A stretch of 64,000 bases of DNA from Apostichopus japonicus (Eukaryota; Echinodermata; Holothuroidea; Aspidochirotida; Stichopodidae), in the NCBI RefSeq assembly GCF_037975245.1, contig NC_092577.1, positions 635,001 to 699,000 on the forward strand, in the 5' to 3' direction. Each line of letters begins with the position of its first letter. Within the stretch, counting starts at the first letter, position 1. The position numbers and the translations under genes are program-made. The notes under the pieces were generated by a model. That model did not search any database and had not been told where the DNA came from. It saw only the letters and a list, made by a program, of their open reading frames with translations. Positions 36,940 through 48,659 of this stretch are shown here, piece by piece.

Positions 36940-37070
36940 GTTTTTTCTTTTCTTTTCTTTTCTTTCTTCAGGGAGTCTTCCACATTGTTAAGCTTTTAAG
37001 CTTTATGGAAGACTTCCTCCACTTTGTACTTTTGTGGCAAACAAATAAATATATAATAACAAAGCCCTCC
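36940..37070. repeat. Pyrimidine tract and stem-loop, possible retroposon tail
   Basis: A (TTTTC)n tract is followed by GAGTCTTCCA and, after a loop holding 'aagcttttaagctt', TGGAAGACTTC, giving an 11-base or longer stem. The 'aaacaaataaatata' that follows resembles a retroposon tail. Assignment is uncertain. Confidence 0.35.
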
Positions 37071-37074
37071 ATCG

Positions 37075-39550
37075 AATATGATTAACTGACTAACTTTGTA
37101 CTTCAACACGCAATACAATGACATGCGTTTGTATAATAGAAATACTGTTTACTCTGATTTGGAATTTCTAAAGCGGTTAAGCCACATGTTCCGCGCAGTT
37201 CTTTGTGTATATAGGACTTGCGAGTGATACATGACACCATTTCTATTTGTGGTTCATTGCGTACTGTGTAGCTATAAAATTTGTCGCAAGCTACAAGATA
37301 TATATTTATAAGTAGAACTTGCCTCCCTTTGGCAAGTAGGCAGTTGTTTGACTTCCTTCAAATGCAGACGGAATACGGAGAGAAAAACATGCAACTAAAT
37401 GGAAAAGTTATTAAAATCTTTTTCTATATTAAAAACTAAGTTCGAGCGGTTTCTGCCTGCGCCCCTAGAAACACGCCCTAAAAAGTCTAGCTACGCCCCT
37501 AATTTTAATAAATAATGTATCAAGTGACTGCAATGTTACTTTTTTCTTTTACATGACAAGAGACAGAGTAGAAGACCTGGCATTTCCTAGCAGGATTATG
37601 TTTTTGGAGTAGACTAATGAACTCATGTTTATTGAAACATTGAACATTGAATTAGATACATATAATGTACAATGAGATGAAAGCAAGCAGGTGAAGAAAG
37701 GGCAGCTGTTAGAGGTGACGGGGGGGGGGGGTGTAGGATACAAACTACGTAGAGAACTGTTACAGATAAAGAGAGAGTTATTGACACGTTGAGGTCACTT
37801 CCCCCCCCCCACCCCCGTGCAGTCCTCGTCCTAGCACCCCTCCCCATCCTTCCGAATCTTGATTAGTTGAGTGGAATTGCTTTGTTTGCGCCACGTTTCC
37901 AATCTATATCTTCACTGCACCCAATTGCATTATCATCCACACTAGCAAACCTTGAGTTAAACTTTTGTTTCGACATGAAGGGTCCATGCCATGCGCATCT
38001 CTCACCTCGGACACGAATGTGTTAGGGGTGCAAAACCTTGACCTAAAAACAAATAGGAAAAGGTTGGGTGGTTGGACTGTGGGATGGAGTTGCTGTTATA
38101 AACTAATACAGTCCTGTGCCAGGGCTTGAGAAGGGGTAGGGGGTGGGGTAGGGGTGGGGTAGGGAGGGAGGGAGGGGAAGACCAGGGACAGGTGCTTTAT
38201 AGAAGTATATATATATATATATATATATAAAGAGGGAAAGAAAATTCAACGGTGCAAGCAGGGCATTAATTGAATCCCACTGAATCCAATCATTTCAATG
38301 TGAATCATGCAGAATTAGGTATATTCCAAAGATAACAAGGAAGTACCTTTGTGAGGTCACCTGTCCGTGCGAGGCTCCTAGACGAGTAGCTTCCTTCACC
38401 TGTAACCACTTCTGTCAGTTCTTAAGATCCTTTCACCTTTGTCATTCGAGTAGTGAGTTAAAGGACGCAATAGAGCGGAAATGTGGTAGTTAGATTAATT
38501 GTTTGGCTTAGCTTTGATTGTTTCCTCTATTCTCAATCGTCCTTCTCTACCAAGGTAAAAATGTTCTTCAAATAAAAATGAAGAAAAAAACAGATTCGCC
38601 TTACAAATGTGCTGCAGTCTTATACAATAATAAAGTAAATAGTCCAGCCCAGTCTACTGAGCATGCGCATAAGAGCGTATATTTGAAAGTTTTATGCACC
38701 ACGTGATTTTTCAACTCAATGTACCTATATGTTAGGCTTCGTGTAGTACAGACCACAATATAGTCAAACGTGGGGGTGGGGTGTCTCCCCCTCCCCCCCC
38801 ATAATTTACTTGAATCTTCAATTGTTGGAAATTCGTTGGTCAAAACTATGACAGAAGGACAATATTTTCTATGTAAAATCTCTTAAAATAACTTAAGTCG
38901 ATCCACTCTTGACAGGATGATTTCATTTCTGGCTCAATCATATTAGGGTATTTCGGATATTTCTAATTTAAGGCTTACATTAGTACATGATTTGACGAAA
39001 TTTGAATTTAAAATTGACCGAAATCATGTTTCTAACTCCTTGTGCAACCCATAATAATGTTGAAAATACTACAAACTAACTTCAAAATTGTCTGAATACG
39101 GCCAATTGGCGTTCGATCTAGCACCTTAACATATTACTAAGTACCCGGTATAGCGTATTTAAGGTACATTGACAACCTGCTCGTGCTATGCTGCTGAAAA
39201 TTTCCAACTTGCGGTACGACACCCCTCCTTACGAATTAACCCAGTTGGAAAGTTATGATTCTAGTTGGAATATTATGATTCTACACCCCCCCCCCCCTCC
39301 CCCAATCACAAGACCCTAGCAACGTCCCTGGTTGTAGTCCATACGAAACGAACTAATTACATGAACGAGTGATTGAATCTGAGTGTGGCCATTATTTGAC
39401 TTTTCATAGCATACTTTGTCCATAGTTAGTAAATTTGGTGGTCACTGGACTGCTAGCAGGACTTGTGTGGCTCCGATAGGCAGAGGCAAGTGATATCGTT
39501 TTAGATATCACCTTAAGTATCAGCAATCAAGGAAACGTTGATAAGCTTTG
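37075..39550. other. Gene-free stretch with a G-rich tract
   Basis: It includes C and G runs near 37722 and 37801, a quadruplex-type G tract at 38128-38176, a short (TA)n at about 38207-38229 and only unrelated frames. I see no gene. Confidence 0.45.
38128..38176 (+). repeat. G-quadruplex-type tract
   Basis: Nine or so runs of three to five G separated by one or two bases (types GGGGTAGGGG and GGGAGGGAGGG) satisfy the usual G4 motif several times over on the plus strand. Confidence 0.75.
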
Positions 39551-39555
39551 ACATC

Positions 39556-40930
39556 TGTATACTCGTACTCATGTCTTCATCCTCGTCCTCATGTCTTCAG
39601 CCTCGTACTCATGTCTTCATACTCGTACTCATGTCTCTATCCTCGTACTCATGTCTTCATCCTCGTACTCATGTCTCTATACTCGTACTCATGTCTTCAT
39701 ACTCGTACTCATGTCTCTATCCTCGTACTCATGTCTTCATCCTCGTACTCATGTCTTTATCCTCGTACTCATGTCTCTATCCTCGTACTCATGTCTCTAT
39801 ACTCGTACTCATGTCTTCATACTCGTACTCATGTCTCTATCCTCGTACTCATGTCTTCATCCTCGTACTCATGTCTTTATCCTCGTACTCATGTCTTCAT
39901 CCTCGTACTCATGTCTTTATACTCGTACTCATGACTTTATACTCGTACTCATGTCTTCATCCTCGTACTCATGTCTTCATCCTTGTATTCATGTCTTTAT
40001 ACTCGTACTCATGTCTTCATCCTCGTACTCATGTCTTCATCCTCGTACTCATGTCTTCACCCTAGTTCTCATGTCTTCATCCTCGTACTCATGTCTTCAT
40101 ACTCGTACTCATGTCTTCATACTCGTACTCATGTCTCTATCCTCGTACTCATGTCTTCATCCTCGTACTCATGTCTTTATACTCGTACTCATGTCTTCAT
40201 ACTCGTACTCATGTCTCTATCCTCGTACTCATGTTTTCATCCTCGTACTCATGTCTTCATACTCGTACTCATGTCTTCATCCTCGTACTCATGTCTTCAT
40301 CCTCGTACTCATGTCTTCATTCCCGTGCTCATGTCTTCATCCTCGTACTCATTTCTTTATCCTCGTACTCATGTCTTTATCCTCGTACTCATGTCTTTAT
40401 CCTCGTACTCATGTCTTCATCCTCGAACTCATGTCTTCACCCTAGTTCTCATGTCTTCATCCTCGTACTCATGTCTTCATACTCGTACTCATGTCTTCAT
40501 ACTCGTACTCATGTCTCTATCCTCGTACTCATGTCTTCATCCTCGTACTCATGTCTTTATACTCGTACTCATGTCTTCATACTCGTACTCATGTCTCTAT
40601 CCTCGTACTCATGTCTTCATCCGCGTACTCATGTCTTCATACTCGTTCTCATGTCTTCATCCTCGTACTCATGTCTTCATCCTCGTACTCATGTCTTCAT
40701 TCCCGTACTCATGTCTTCATCCTCGTACTCATTTCTTTATTCTCGTACTCATGTCTTTATCCTCGTACTCATGTCTTTATCCTCGTACTCATGTCTTCAT
40801 CCTCGTACTCATGTCTTCACCTTAGTTCTCATGTCTTCATACTCGTACTCATGTCTTCATACTCGTACTCATGTCTTTATCCTCGTACTTATGTCTTCAT
40901 ACTCGTACTCATGTCTTTATACTCGTACTC
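39556..40930. repeat. 20-bp tandem array, ~69 copies, with a 380-bp higher-order period
   Basis: The monomer is 'ctcgtactcatgtcttcatc' with few variants. Rare variants return 380 bases (19 monomers) apart: 'cttcaccctagttctc' near 40056 and 40436 with a close relative near 40816, and 'tcattcccgt.ctc' near 40316 and 40696. Because 20 is not a multiple of 3 and the unit lacks stops, all three plus frames stay open for up to 298 codons. These are not genes. Confidence 0.95.
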
Positions 40931-40999
40931 CTGTCCGTATACTTTGTACATTGTACATAGAAAACAAGTATGTCGTGTATCCTATACTAGCCTCTATAG

Positions 41000-41789
41000 G
41001 AAAGTAACGGGAATTGTTAACTTCATTTGAAAAGTGATAGCATTCTGCAAGTTTTTGAAGACTTTGGTATTTTAAACTTATAATACCTAAGAGATATGAC
41101 TAGGATAAGTTCAGATGTATTAAAAGAAGATATGATGCAGTTTATAGAGAAGTAAGTAATTTCATTTATTTTCACACGGCATCTTTCCCTCGAGTATGAT
41201 TATTATGCCTGTCGTGTGTTAGTTTCATTTTCGATGTCCGGCAACGAACCATCTTAGTTTCCTCGACGTCAGTCTATTCCACTCATGAATGTCAAAAATT
41301 CTGCTTCCTGCATTAGGATGAAGAGGTCTCGATTAGGATGAAATAGTTCCGATTGCTACCGAAGTTATTACCCCAGATGGCCTCGATTAGTCCTGGGACT
41401 GCCCCACTCCGACGAAATGAATCAAAACACCCTCCTATATAGTCAACTAATAGCTCATATCATGCAGGGCTTTAACCTTACAAATATGTTACTTTCAGTT
41501 CTAAAATAGAAATGAAAATATTGAGATTCGTGTCTTCTCTAAATAAAACAAAAAAACACGGACGGCTTCCTCGCTCTTTTCCCTATCTCTCTTTTACCTT
41601 TACACTTTCCCCTCAAACTGCCGACTCATCATTCTCTCAAATTTCCTTTACCCGTGCCCTCAACTCTGACATCTTCACATACGGTACCACTCATCAGGGC
41701 GTACCGAACCTTTTATTTGCTCATATAAGATATCAATCTCATATCTAAGTTGATTATTTTTTATGATAAATCCTTATTTACATCAATAA
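41000..41789. other. Gene-free stretch left of the 6.6-kb repeat units
   Basis: A frame of 78 codons at 41512-41748 has no recognised motif. Similarity to the later units begins at about 41790 ('caattaaattaagtagtgg'). Confidence 0.45.
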
Positions 41790-42029
41790 ATCATTTTCAA
41801 TTAAATTAAGTAGTGGTAGCCCTTCACCAACTTGCAAAAAACATATTCCATTCAAAGTTTATAAGCTTAACGCGAAGGAATCTTGTGATCAAAAGTTCCA
41901 TAAACAATCGTTTTGTAGCGAAATGACCCCGACCTTTGATCTTTCTTGCCCTTTTTTTTAACAACCTCTTAAACGAATACGCAGCCAATAGAAATATCAT
42001 CGAAATGTTTCATCATAAAGACACATATT

Positions 42030-43195
42030 TTTTCGTATCGTTTATTTCGGCCGTTAAATCACAATGATGTACATTTGTTAATACATAGTTAAATAGCTAT
42101 GAGGCAGCGGGACCAGAAGCAAGATACTTTTCGAGTCTGGTCCCCTGCAAAGTAAATCGAGAAAATACAATTTTATATAGAGAAAAGAAAATACCAAGAA
42201 AACACAAAGCAAAAGGACACACAAAGGGGTTTAACAGAACTGGGAAAGGAAACAGTAATACAAATCTTATAACACGGCAGAACTATACGAAAAAAAGATT
42301 CATTGATTAGATAATGTTTAAGATGTCTTTTATAAGATCAAATTTATTTGCTATTTCTAATGTTTTCACTTAGAGAATTTCAGAGGGCGACACCAGACCA
42401 TCTAACCTGAGAATGATAAAGAATGATAGGTGTTTGTAACATATTAAAAGAACGAGTGTTGTATGAATGAAATATATATCATTATTATCATAAAAAAAAG
42501 TATGAAAAACATCTGGGAGTAACCCATTATAAAACTTAAAGAGAAAAAAATCATATTTATATGTATAGAGCTCATTTAGGGTAAGCAAGTTAAAGTTTTT
42601 GAAAAGGGTGCAGAATGTGAGATAAAAGAATAGTTTAAACCTGTTAATTGTACTACTTACATATGCAACATGTTTGCTGATGATAGAAACATGTTTTGTT
42701 TTCACTTTAGTTTTAAGTCAATATACAATCCTAGAAATTTAGCATAATCGAAGAGTTCATATACACTCCATCACTAACTACTGAGACTTTTGATTAGTCA
42801 CAAAAACTGTTGTCAAACACCATTAATGTTCTTTTACCTATAGTAAGTGACAATCGATTCGATTTTAGCCGGTCAGAAAGTTGGAGGAATTCGTTACTGA
42901 TATTTTGAAGAGCATTCTCTAAAGTTAGTGTTGGATAAAAAGAGTAGTGTCATCAGCAAACATGATAAAGGAAACTTTATGCAAAGACGTGTAAATATCA
43001 TTTATATACATAATAAAAAGTAGTGGTCCTAAAATGGATCCTTGTGGAAAGCCAATATTGCAAGAAATACGTGAAGAGCTTACACCATTATACGACACAA
43101 ACTGAAAACGAAGCATAAACAACTCTGGAACCAGGTTCAAGAAATTGTTTCGTCCGACAACTCAAGAAAAACCAGAGTAAATGATAATTTCCATT
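42030..43195 (-). pseudogene. Decayed LINE, unit B (RT to 3' end)
   Basis: On the minus strand, 43140-42925 encodes FVSYNGVSSSRISCNIGFPQ, then GSILGPLLFIMYINDI and FADDTTLF, the non-LTR RT palm with its FADD box. The frame around 42910-42790 reads LQLSDRLKSNRLSLTIGK, the following RT segment. 42705-42370 encodes LLTLNELYTYKYDFFLFKFY and, in another frame, WSGVAL then NSLSEN, the usual C-terminal region, with a TGA between. Several frame changes and stops make it inactive. It is CR1/jockey-like. The same relic is present in units C, D and E, so it predates the unit duplications. Confidence 0.8.
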
Positions 43196-43559
43196 CTATT
43201 CACCAAACCTTTTCCAATAGTGACCTCTCTACATCTGGTCAAAATGGTGCAAAGTAGAGTAACCATGGCAACAATATATTTCATTCATGCAACGCTCGTT
43301 CTTAAAACATGTTACAAACACTATCATTCTTTATCATTCTCAGTATAGATGTTCTGGTGTCGCTTTCTGAAATTCTCTAAGTGAAAACGATCTCTCTACA
43401 TCAGGTCAAAATGGTTCAAAGTAGAGGAACCATGGCAACGGATATGTCATTTCATTTTAATTTGTTCAAACGTCTTGTGTTGATCATCGCGCTCAAAATT
43501 CAAGTAGGAGACTGCAATCTCTTGTCCGAAACAACAGAGGGCGAGAATGAATATTGAAT

Positions 43560-43800
43560 ACTAACTGAAAGAGGCATTGGGGAAGAGGGGAAGGAGCAGA
43601 GTAGGAGCAAGGAAGGTGTAATGAAGATGTAGGGATGGTTTAGTGAAGATGCAGGGAAGATGCAGGGAAGACGCAGGGAAGGTGCAGGGAAGGAGCAGGG
43701 AAGGTTTGATGAAGATGTAGGGAAGGTGCAGGGAAGATGCAGGGAAGATGCAGGGACGATGTAGGAAAGATGCAGGGAAGACGCAAGGAAGACACAGGAG
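43560..43800. repeat. 11-12-bp minisatellite, unit B
   Basis: Units of the type 'gcagggaagat' or 'gcagggaaggt' repeat about 17 times. The homologous tracts in units C and D are shorter and that in E is rearranged, so length changes quickly. The minus-strand frame rich in SLHLPCIFPA is translated repeat. Confidence 0.8.
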
Positions 43801-44647
43801 GTGGATTCCGATTATAGTAGGGAAGGGACTGGAGTGAGATAGCTATCCTGGTCCTTGTACCGTTTTTTATATTATTTCTAAACTTTACAAATCTAACTTT
43901 GCTTAACCCCCCCCCCCCCTCCCACCCACCCACCCACCCTAACTCACCCACCCACTCTTCTTCCCGACAAATCCTTCTCTAACACAAAAGACGATTTTCA
44001 AGAAAAAGTAATACTTCTATTTCATTTTGATTGTTTTATATTAATAAACAAATACTATATTGATATTACATGATACAACATGTGGTTATAAAGGTGATAT
44101 TTGAATCGAGAATATAAAATATAGGAGCTTTCTCAGACATTTCACTCACATTGTTAACATTAGATTATAGATAAAAAGAGATCTAATAAATTAATTCACT
44201 TCGCTGAAATATATACCAACAATACATTTCTATTGGATCACTAACAATATAAATAAAATAAATAAATAAATAAATAATGATAAAATCTCAAATAACGCAC
44301 AATATTTTTCTTGCTACAGTTTCACTATTCTACTGTAAAATAATGTCACGTGAACAGCCACATTTAATTTTTGACAGGAAGTCATCATCAAGCTTATAGC
44401 TATTTTAAAAAGCTTTCGACGAGTATGGTCACGTGACTAGCCGACATGCACACTCAGCACTGGGACTGTTAACTGCAGGCATGCGCAAAACTGTTGTTGC
44501 CTAGAAACGAAAGTTCAAAAGGTCAGACATACATCTGTGACAAAGATGTTACGCGCTTCACCATCAAATGACCTTCGGCCTCAACTGGTTAAGGCATCAA
44601 ATCGGTGTTCAATGATGCCGATGTTGGCTATGCATTACTGAGAGTCT

Positions 44648-46317
44648 TTATTCAACAGTCTCTTTAATTTCATTCACAGATGGAATAAACTCTCTTAGTT
44701 TTCTTGCTATCCTTGTCGCTGTTTCTTTCTTCTCACTTGTTTTTGATTCGAAGAATATGAACTCGTTTAAAGACAGAAGCTCATTATCTAGAAAGAAGGA
44801 AAAGAATACAAAAATCGTCAATATTCAAATAATTATGATAACTAGTTAAAATAAATAACACATCTAAGAACATGACTAAATAAAATGATCATAAATACAA
44901 TTAGTTAATAATTACAACAGGTCAAAGGTCATTTGGGAAGAATCAACATCTCATTGCAGTAAAAGAACAAAATAATTTCAAAATCCAATCAGCACAATTA
45001 TTGCGCATGTGGGTTTGTGTGTGTGTATTAGCCTAAAAATGGTAACTACAGTGTATAGGTTAAGGTCAAGGGTATACTGTTGACTAAGTTGTAAAGGAAA
45101 TGAAAATGGTCATTTGGATTGGCGAGGAATGCGCTGGTACTTTAATAAATAACTAATTTATAAAATGTTACATTCCTAAGAAGTCGACCCTCATCACAGA
45201 AACTTACTCTGAGAGACTACATATTATTCATAATATACACTTGGTACATGTGCCTACAACAAAATGGCTATTAGTGTACTCCAACGAGAAACTTCCAGGC
45301 GAAATAAGCTCGTCTTGTGAAAACTTTTAAATATTTAAGAATCAAAGTGGTTGATACATTTGAGCTCTTTACACACACCAAAGAAAAACATACACTCACA
45401 CACACGCACACAAACATATACAAAATGAAAATGTAGTAATTGAATATATTATCTTACCATCCAAATCTGCTTGATCTAGAAGCCTTACAAATTCTCTGAC
45501 ACTATTGTTGTTGAATTGCACCATTGTCCATTCACACGCATCTATAAAACCATCTTCATTTATATCGAATCTGAGGAAGTCTTCTTCTGGTGTCATTCCT
45601 TCGAGATGATCGAACAAAGATCTGGAAATAAGTGAACACAATAAATAAGCTAAATGGACACAATAAATAACTTGAGGCAATCGGCTTCACTCTTCAAGAG
45701 CATCGTTCAGTTCTTAAATTGTAATGTTATTGTCACAGAACTTGTCAACAGTCTCCAAAACGTCAGTTGATTAAAACAATAAGTTCCTGCATTAAGTTTA
45801 CACCCACCATACTCTCTTGAAGGACGTTTCTAGCTTTGCCTACTTTGCATAAACGAAACTGGACGGAAGCCATTGTTGTTTATGATATTTTTAACGGTTC
45901 ATAGATATATGCAAATCGAGACTTTATGGTTTAAAAGGAAATAAAATCGTAGACACCATTTGTCAGGTTAGCTGACATAAAAACAACTTTGCATCCAAAC
46001 TAGGTGTAATGCTTCATGAAGAGCCATCCAGTGTCTTAGGGGTAAACAAAGGGTAACAAAGAAACCACCCACACATACTGGAACTTTCGGCTGATATAAG
46101 CCATAATATTGTAACATGCGGACACATAAACAAAGAAAATACGTTACCTTTTAGATTTGCTGTTGTAGTGCGATGCCGGAGGTATATAATTAGCTCCGAG
46201 AAATCCTTTACTAGGATTACTCTTCTTATCTGTAGACTGGCTTTGTGGGCCACACCCTAGCACAACTGAAGTAATACCTAAGAGAAGTAAAAGAGTCTGA
46301 GAGAGGAACGATTCCAT
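44648..46317 (-). CDS. Secreted EF-hand protein, family copy B (157 aa, three exons)
   Basis: Exons are 46148-46317, 45458-45621 and 44648-44787 (minus strand); all four splice sites are GT-AG and the phases agree with copies A, C and D. Signal peptide 1-21, polar stretch 22-57 ending KSKR, EF loop 1 DINEDGFIDACE (76-87), EF loop 2 DLDDNELLSLNE (109-120; Asn replaces Asp at position 11, not a chelating position), then a basic, probably helical tail (KKETATRIARKLREFIPSV). The start is the Met before the leucine run; an in-frame Met 20 codons upstream falls near the expected transcription start. It differs from copies C/D at about six residues. Two cysteines (22 and 86) are conserved in all copies. 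AATAAA at 44647-44652 overlaps the stop codon. Confidence 0.87.
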
Positions 46318-46394
46318 CGTTATCAGGTTCTTGTTTGATGAGCAGAGCTGAGCAATAGAGTGGACGTTTGATGACAATGATAATTGTTGGAACA

Positions 46395-47030
46395 GAACAG
46401 GAGTTTATAAAGGGTACAATTTCCTTCATTATATCAAACAAGAAGGATTTAACACATTACGCTCGTTTACGTCATGGTATCTCCGACGTTGCTATACCCT
46501 TTCCCTTTTTTAATATGCGTCATATGACTATAGTTATCTAATACTGGGAACTACCATTAATAATCAGGAAAAGACACTATTCGATTGTTTGTTTGAATAG
46601 GAGTTTGAACAGGAGTTTATAAAGGGTACAATTTCCTTCATTATTTCAAACAAGAAGGATTTTAACACATTACGCTCGTTTACGTCATGGTATCTCCGAC
46701 GTTGCTATACCCTTTCCCTTTTTGAATATGCGTCATATGACTATAGTTATCTGATACTTGGGAAGTGCCATTAGTGATCAGGAAAAGACACTTTTCGATT
46801 ACTTGTTTGAATAGGAGTTTGAACAGGAGTTTATAAAAGGTACAATTTCCTTCATTATATCAAACAAGAAGGATTTTTGCACATAACGCTCGTTTTACGT
46901 CACGGCTTCTCCGACGTTGATATATCTTTATTCCTTTTTTAATATGAGTCATATGACTATATTTATCTAATACTGGGAAATGACACTAGTAATCAGGAAA
47001 AGACACTATTCGATTGCATGTTTGAACCTT
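46395..47030 (-). promoter_or_regulatory. Promoter region of copy B: ~213-bp module in triplicate
   Basis: Three head-to-tail modules start at 46395, 46607 and 46821 with 'gaacaggagtttataaa'. Each contains, on the minus strand, a TATA box (TATAAA), a CRE-like TGACGTAA (TTACGTCA on plus at 46467, 46680 and 46895) and 'gtcatatgacgcat' or a close variant. The gene-proximal TATA (46404-46409) is 87 bases before the ATG. The two distal TATA boxes could be alternative starts or silent copies. Confidence 0.65.
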
Positions 47031-47094
47031 TGCATTGTCAGATCATTTAAACTGTCACCCTCTTCCTAACTTTACTTCTAAAAGTAGCACTGTC

Positions 47095-48388
47095 GACCAG
47101 GGGGGTAGGAGCCGGGCACCAGGGGCACGTGCCCACCCCCACTTTTTTTTCCAAAATAGCAAATGTGCCCTACTGGTAAATAAAATGTGCCCCTTTGATG
47201 AAAACCTGTCTTTTGGATATCTTAAGCCTTTATTCATTTTAATATTTTATCTTAATTATTTATTTTTAGACTGCACATGCTATTTTTAAAATGGCATCCT
47301 ATATCTTTCTGTAGCACGGTTAACAATAAACAATCTCAATAAATAAAAAATCAGTGTTGCAGCGCACCATTATAGTATTGATAGCATACTAACACATCAT
47401 ATATATTTTAGTGATGTGGCCGGTGTGTATCGGTTTATAGCATAACGAGTGGTGGCTGTGGAATGAGGAAGTGCCACTCTGATGTTGTGTCCCCCACTTT
47501 TTGGACAATTTCCCACCACGATTCCATTGGTGACGTCGGGGAAACCCCGCGTTTGTCATACCATACGTGGTTATTTTTTTCAGGTTAAGATCAAGTCAGA
47601 AGTTGCAAAGTGTCTTTCGTTACTTGGGGAACTTCTTATTTACGTTTTATTCACGAATGTACCACACCAATCAAATAAAACTCCAGTCAAACTTCGGAGG
47701 AGTAGGAGGAGAGTAGGAGGGCATAGGAGAAGGGGTGGAGGGGGAGCAGGAACAAGGGGAGGGGTGAAGGAGGGGAAAGAGGGAGCAGAATTGTTGGGGT
47801 ATTTCCTAAAATTACTGTAATTCTTGTCAACTTTAAGGCCACTGGCAGGCTTTTTGTGTTCTTTCGTTACGCGTTATTGAACTTTTTTCACATATTCATC
47901 AAGAGCGGATGTCCAACACAGATTTTGTGGCACCTATACAAGCCTGGTAGAATTTAAAAGGATATGTTAGCCAAACAATGTGCTTAGTTCATCAAACTGT
48001 GCAAACCAACCAACTTCTGAGCAATCGAGGACATGTTTCCGTTAACTGCTGTGACAATGGAATGAATTGAAAGGTCAATATTCTATATATCTGTAAATCC
48101 TGTCAATCTCCATGATTTGTAATGGGTCTTTTGTATTTAGATGTAACTAAAAATTTTAAGGACATTTTAGTGTTTACAAGGAAACATGAATATACTGTTA
48201 AATTAATTTAAAGCAAACCTGTCATGTGAGGTCCTTCCGAAATATTTTAATAGGAACCAGGAAATGAAGTCGTGTTAAGTAGTCCTTTGTTAATTCACTC
48301 AAGGCGAATATCGCTGTTCGTCTGTTTCTCGACTGATTAAACTTCAATTACCCGCTGAATGCACCTTTTTTCTGGGTACCTTAATGTT
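47095..48388. other. Intergenic DNA of unit B with a purine-rich tract
   Basis: A repeat with 'caccaggggcacgtgcccac' and 'tgtgccctactggtaaa' starts at about 47095 and returns in units C and D (53695, 60280). A purine tract with 'gtaggaggagagtaggag' lies near 47700-47790. This part of unit B differs from C/D by scattered substitutions. No gene is seen; the 112-codon frame at 47482-47820 is not supported. Confidence 0.5.
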
Positions 48389-48659
48389 ACTCTTAGGAAA
48401 CAGATGCAGTATCTTGCTACTTGAGTGGGACAGCGATTCTGGAAACCGCCCATTAATTGAGTTTCTATTATATTTTGGCGATCATACCGAATGAGGATAA
48501 TTAATGAAATGTTTCACAAACACTTTTTTCAACTTTACTAATATGTTTTAGCAAAAGAGACAATGTACCATAAATCATTGTGCCATATTCAATTAAATCA
48601 AGTAGTTGAAGCTCTCCAACAACTTGCAAGAAACATATTCCCTTCAAAAGTGTGTTAGT

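Noticed and set aside
39538-41030. Overlapping plus-strand frames of 128-298 codons (rich in SSYSCLHPRTHVFILVLM)
   Set aside because: They are the 20-bp repeat read in three phases; a stop-free unit whose length is not a multiple of three keeps all frames open.
43640-43951. Minus frame of 103 codons (SLHLPCIFPA repeats) and its relatives at 50318 and 63136
   Set aside because: Translated 11-12-bp minisatellite.
46014-46253. Conserved frame of 79 codons (MAHKASLQ...) present at copies B, C and D
   Set aside because: It overlaps exon 1 and intron 1 in another minus-strand frame; conservation follows from the unit duplication and the frame lacks its own signals.
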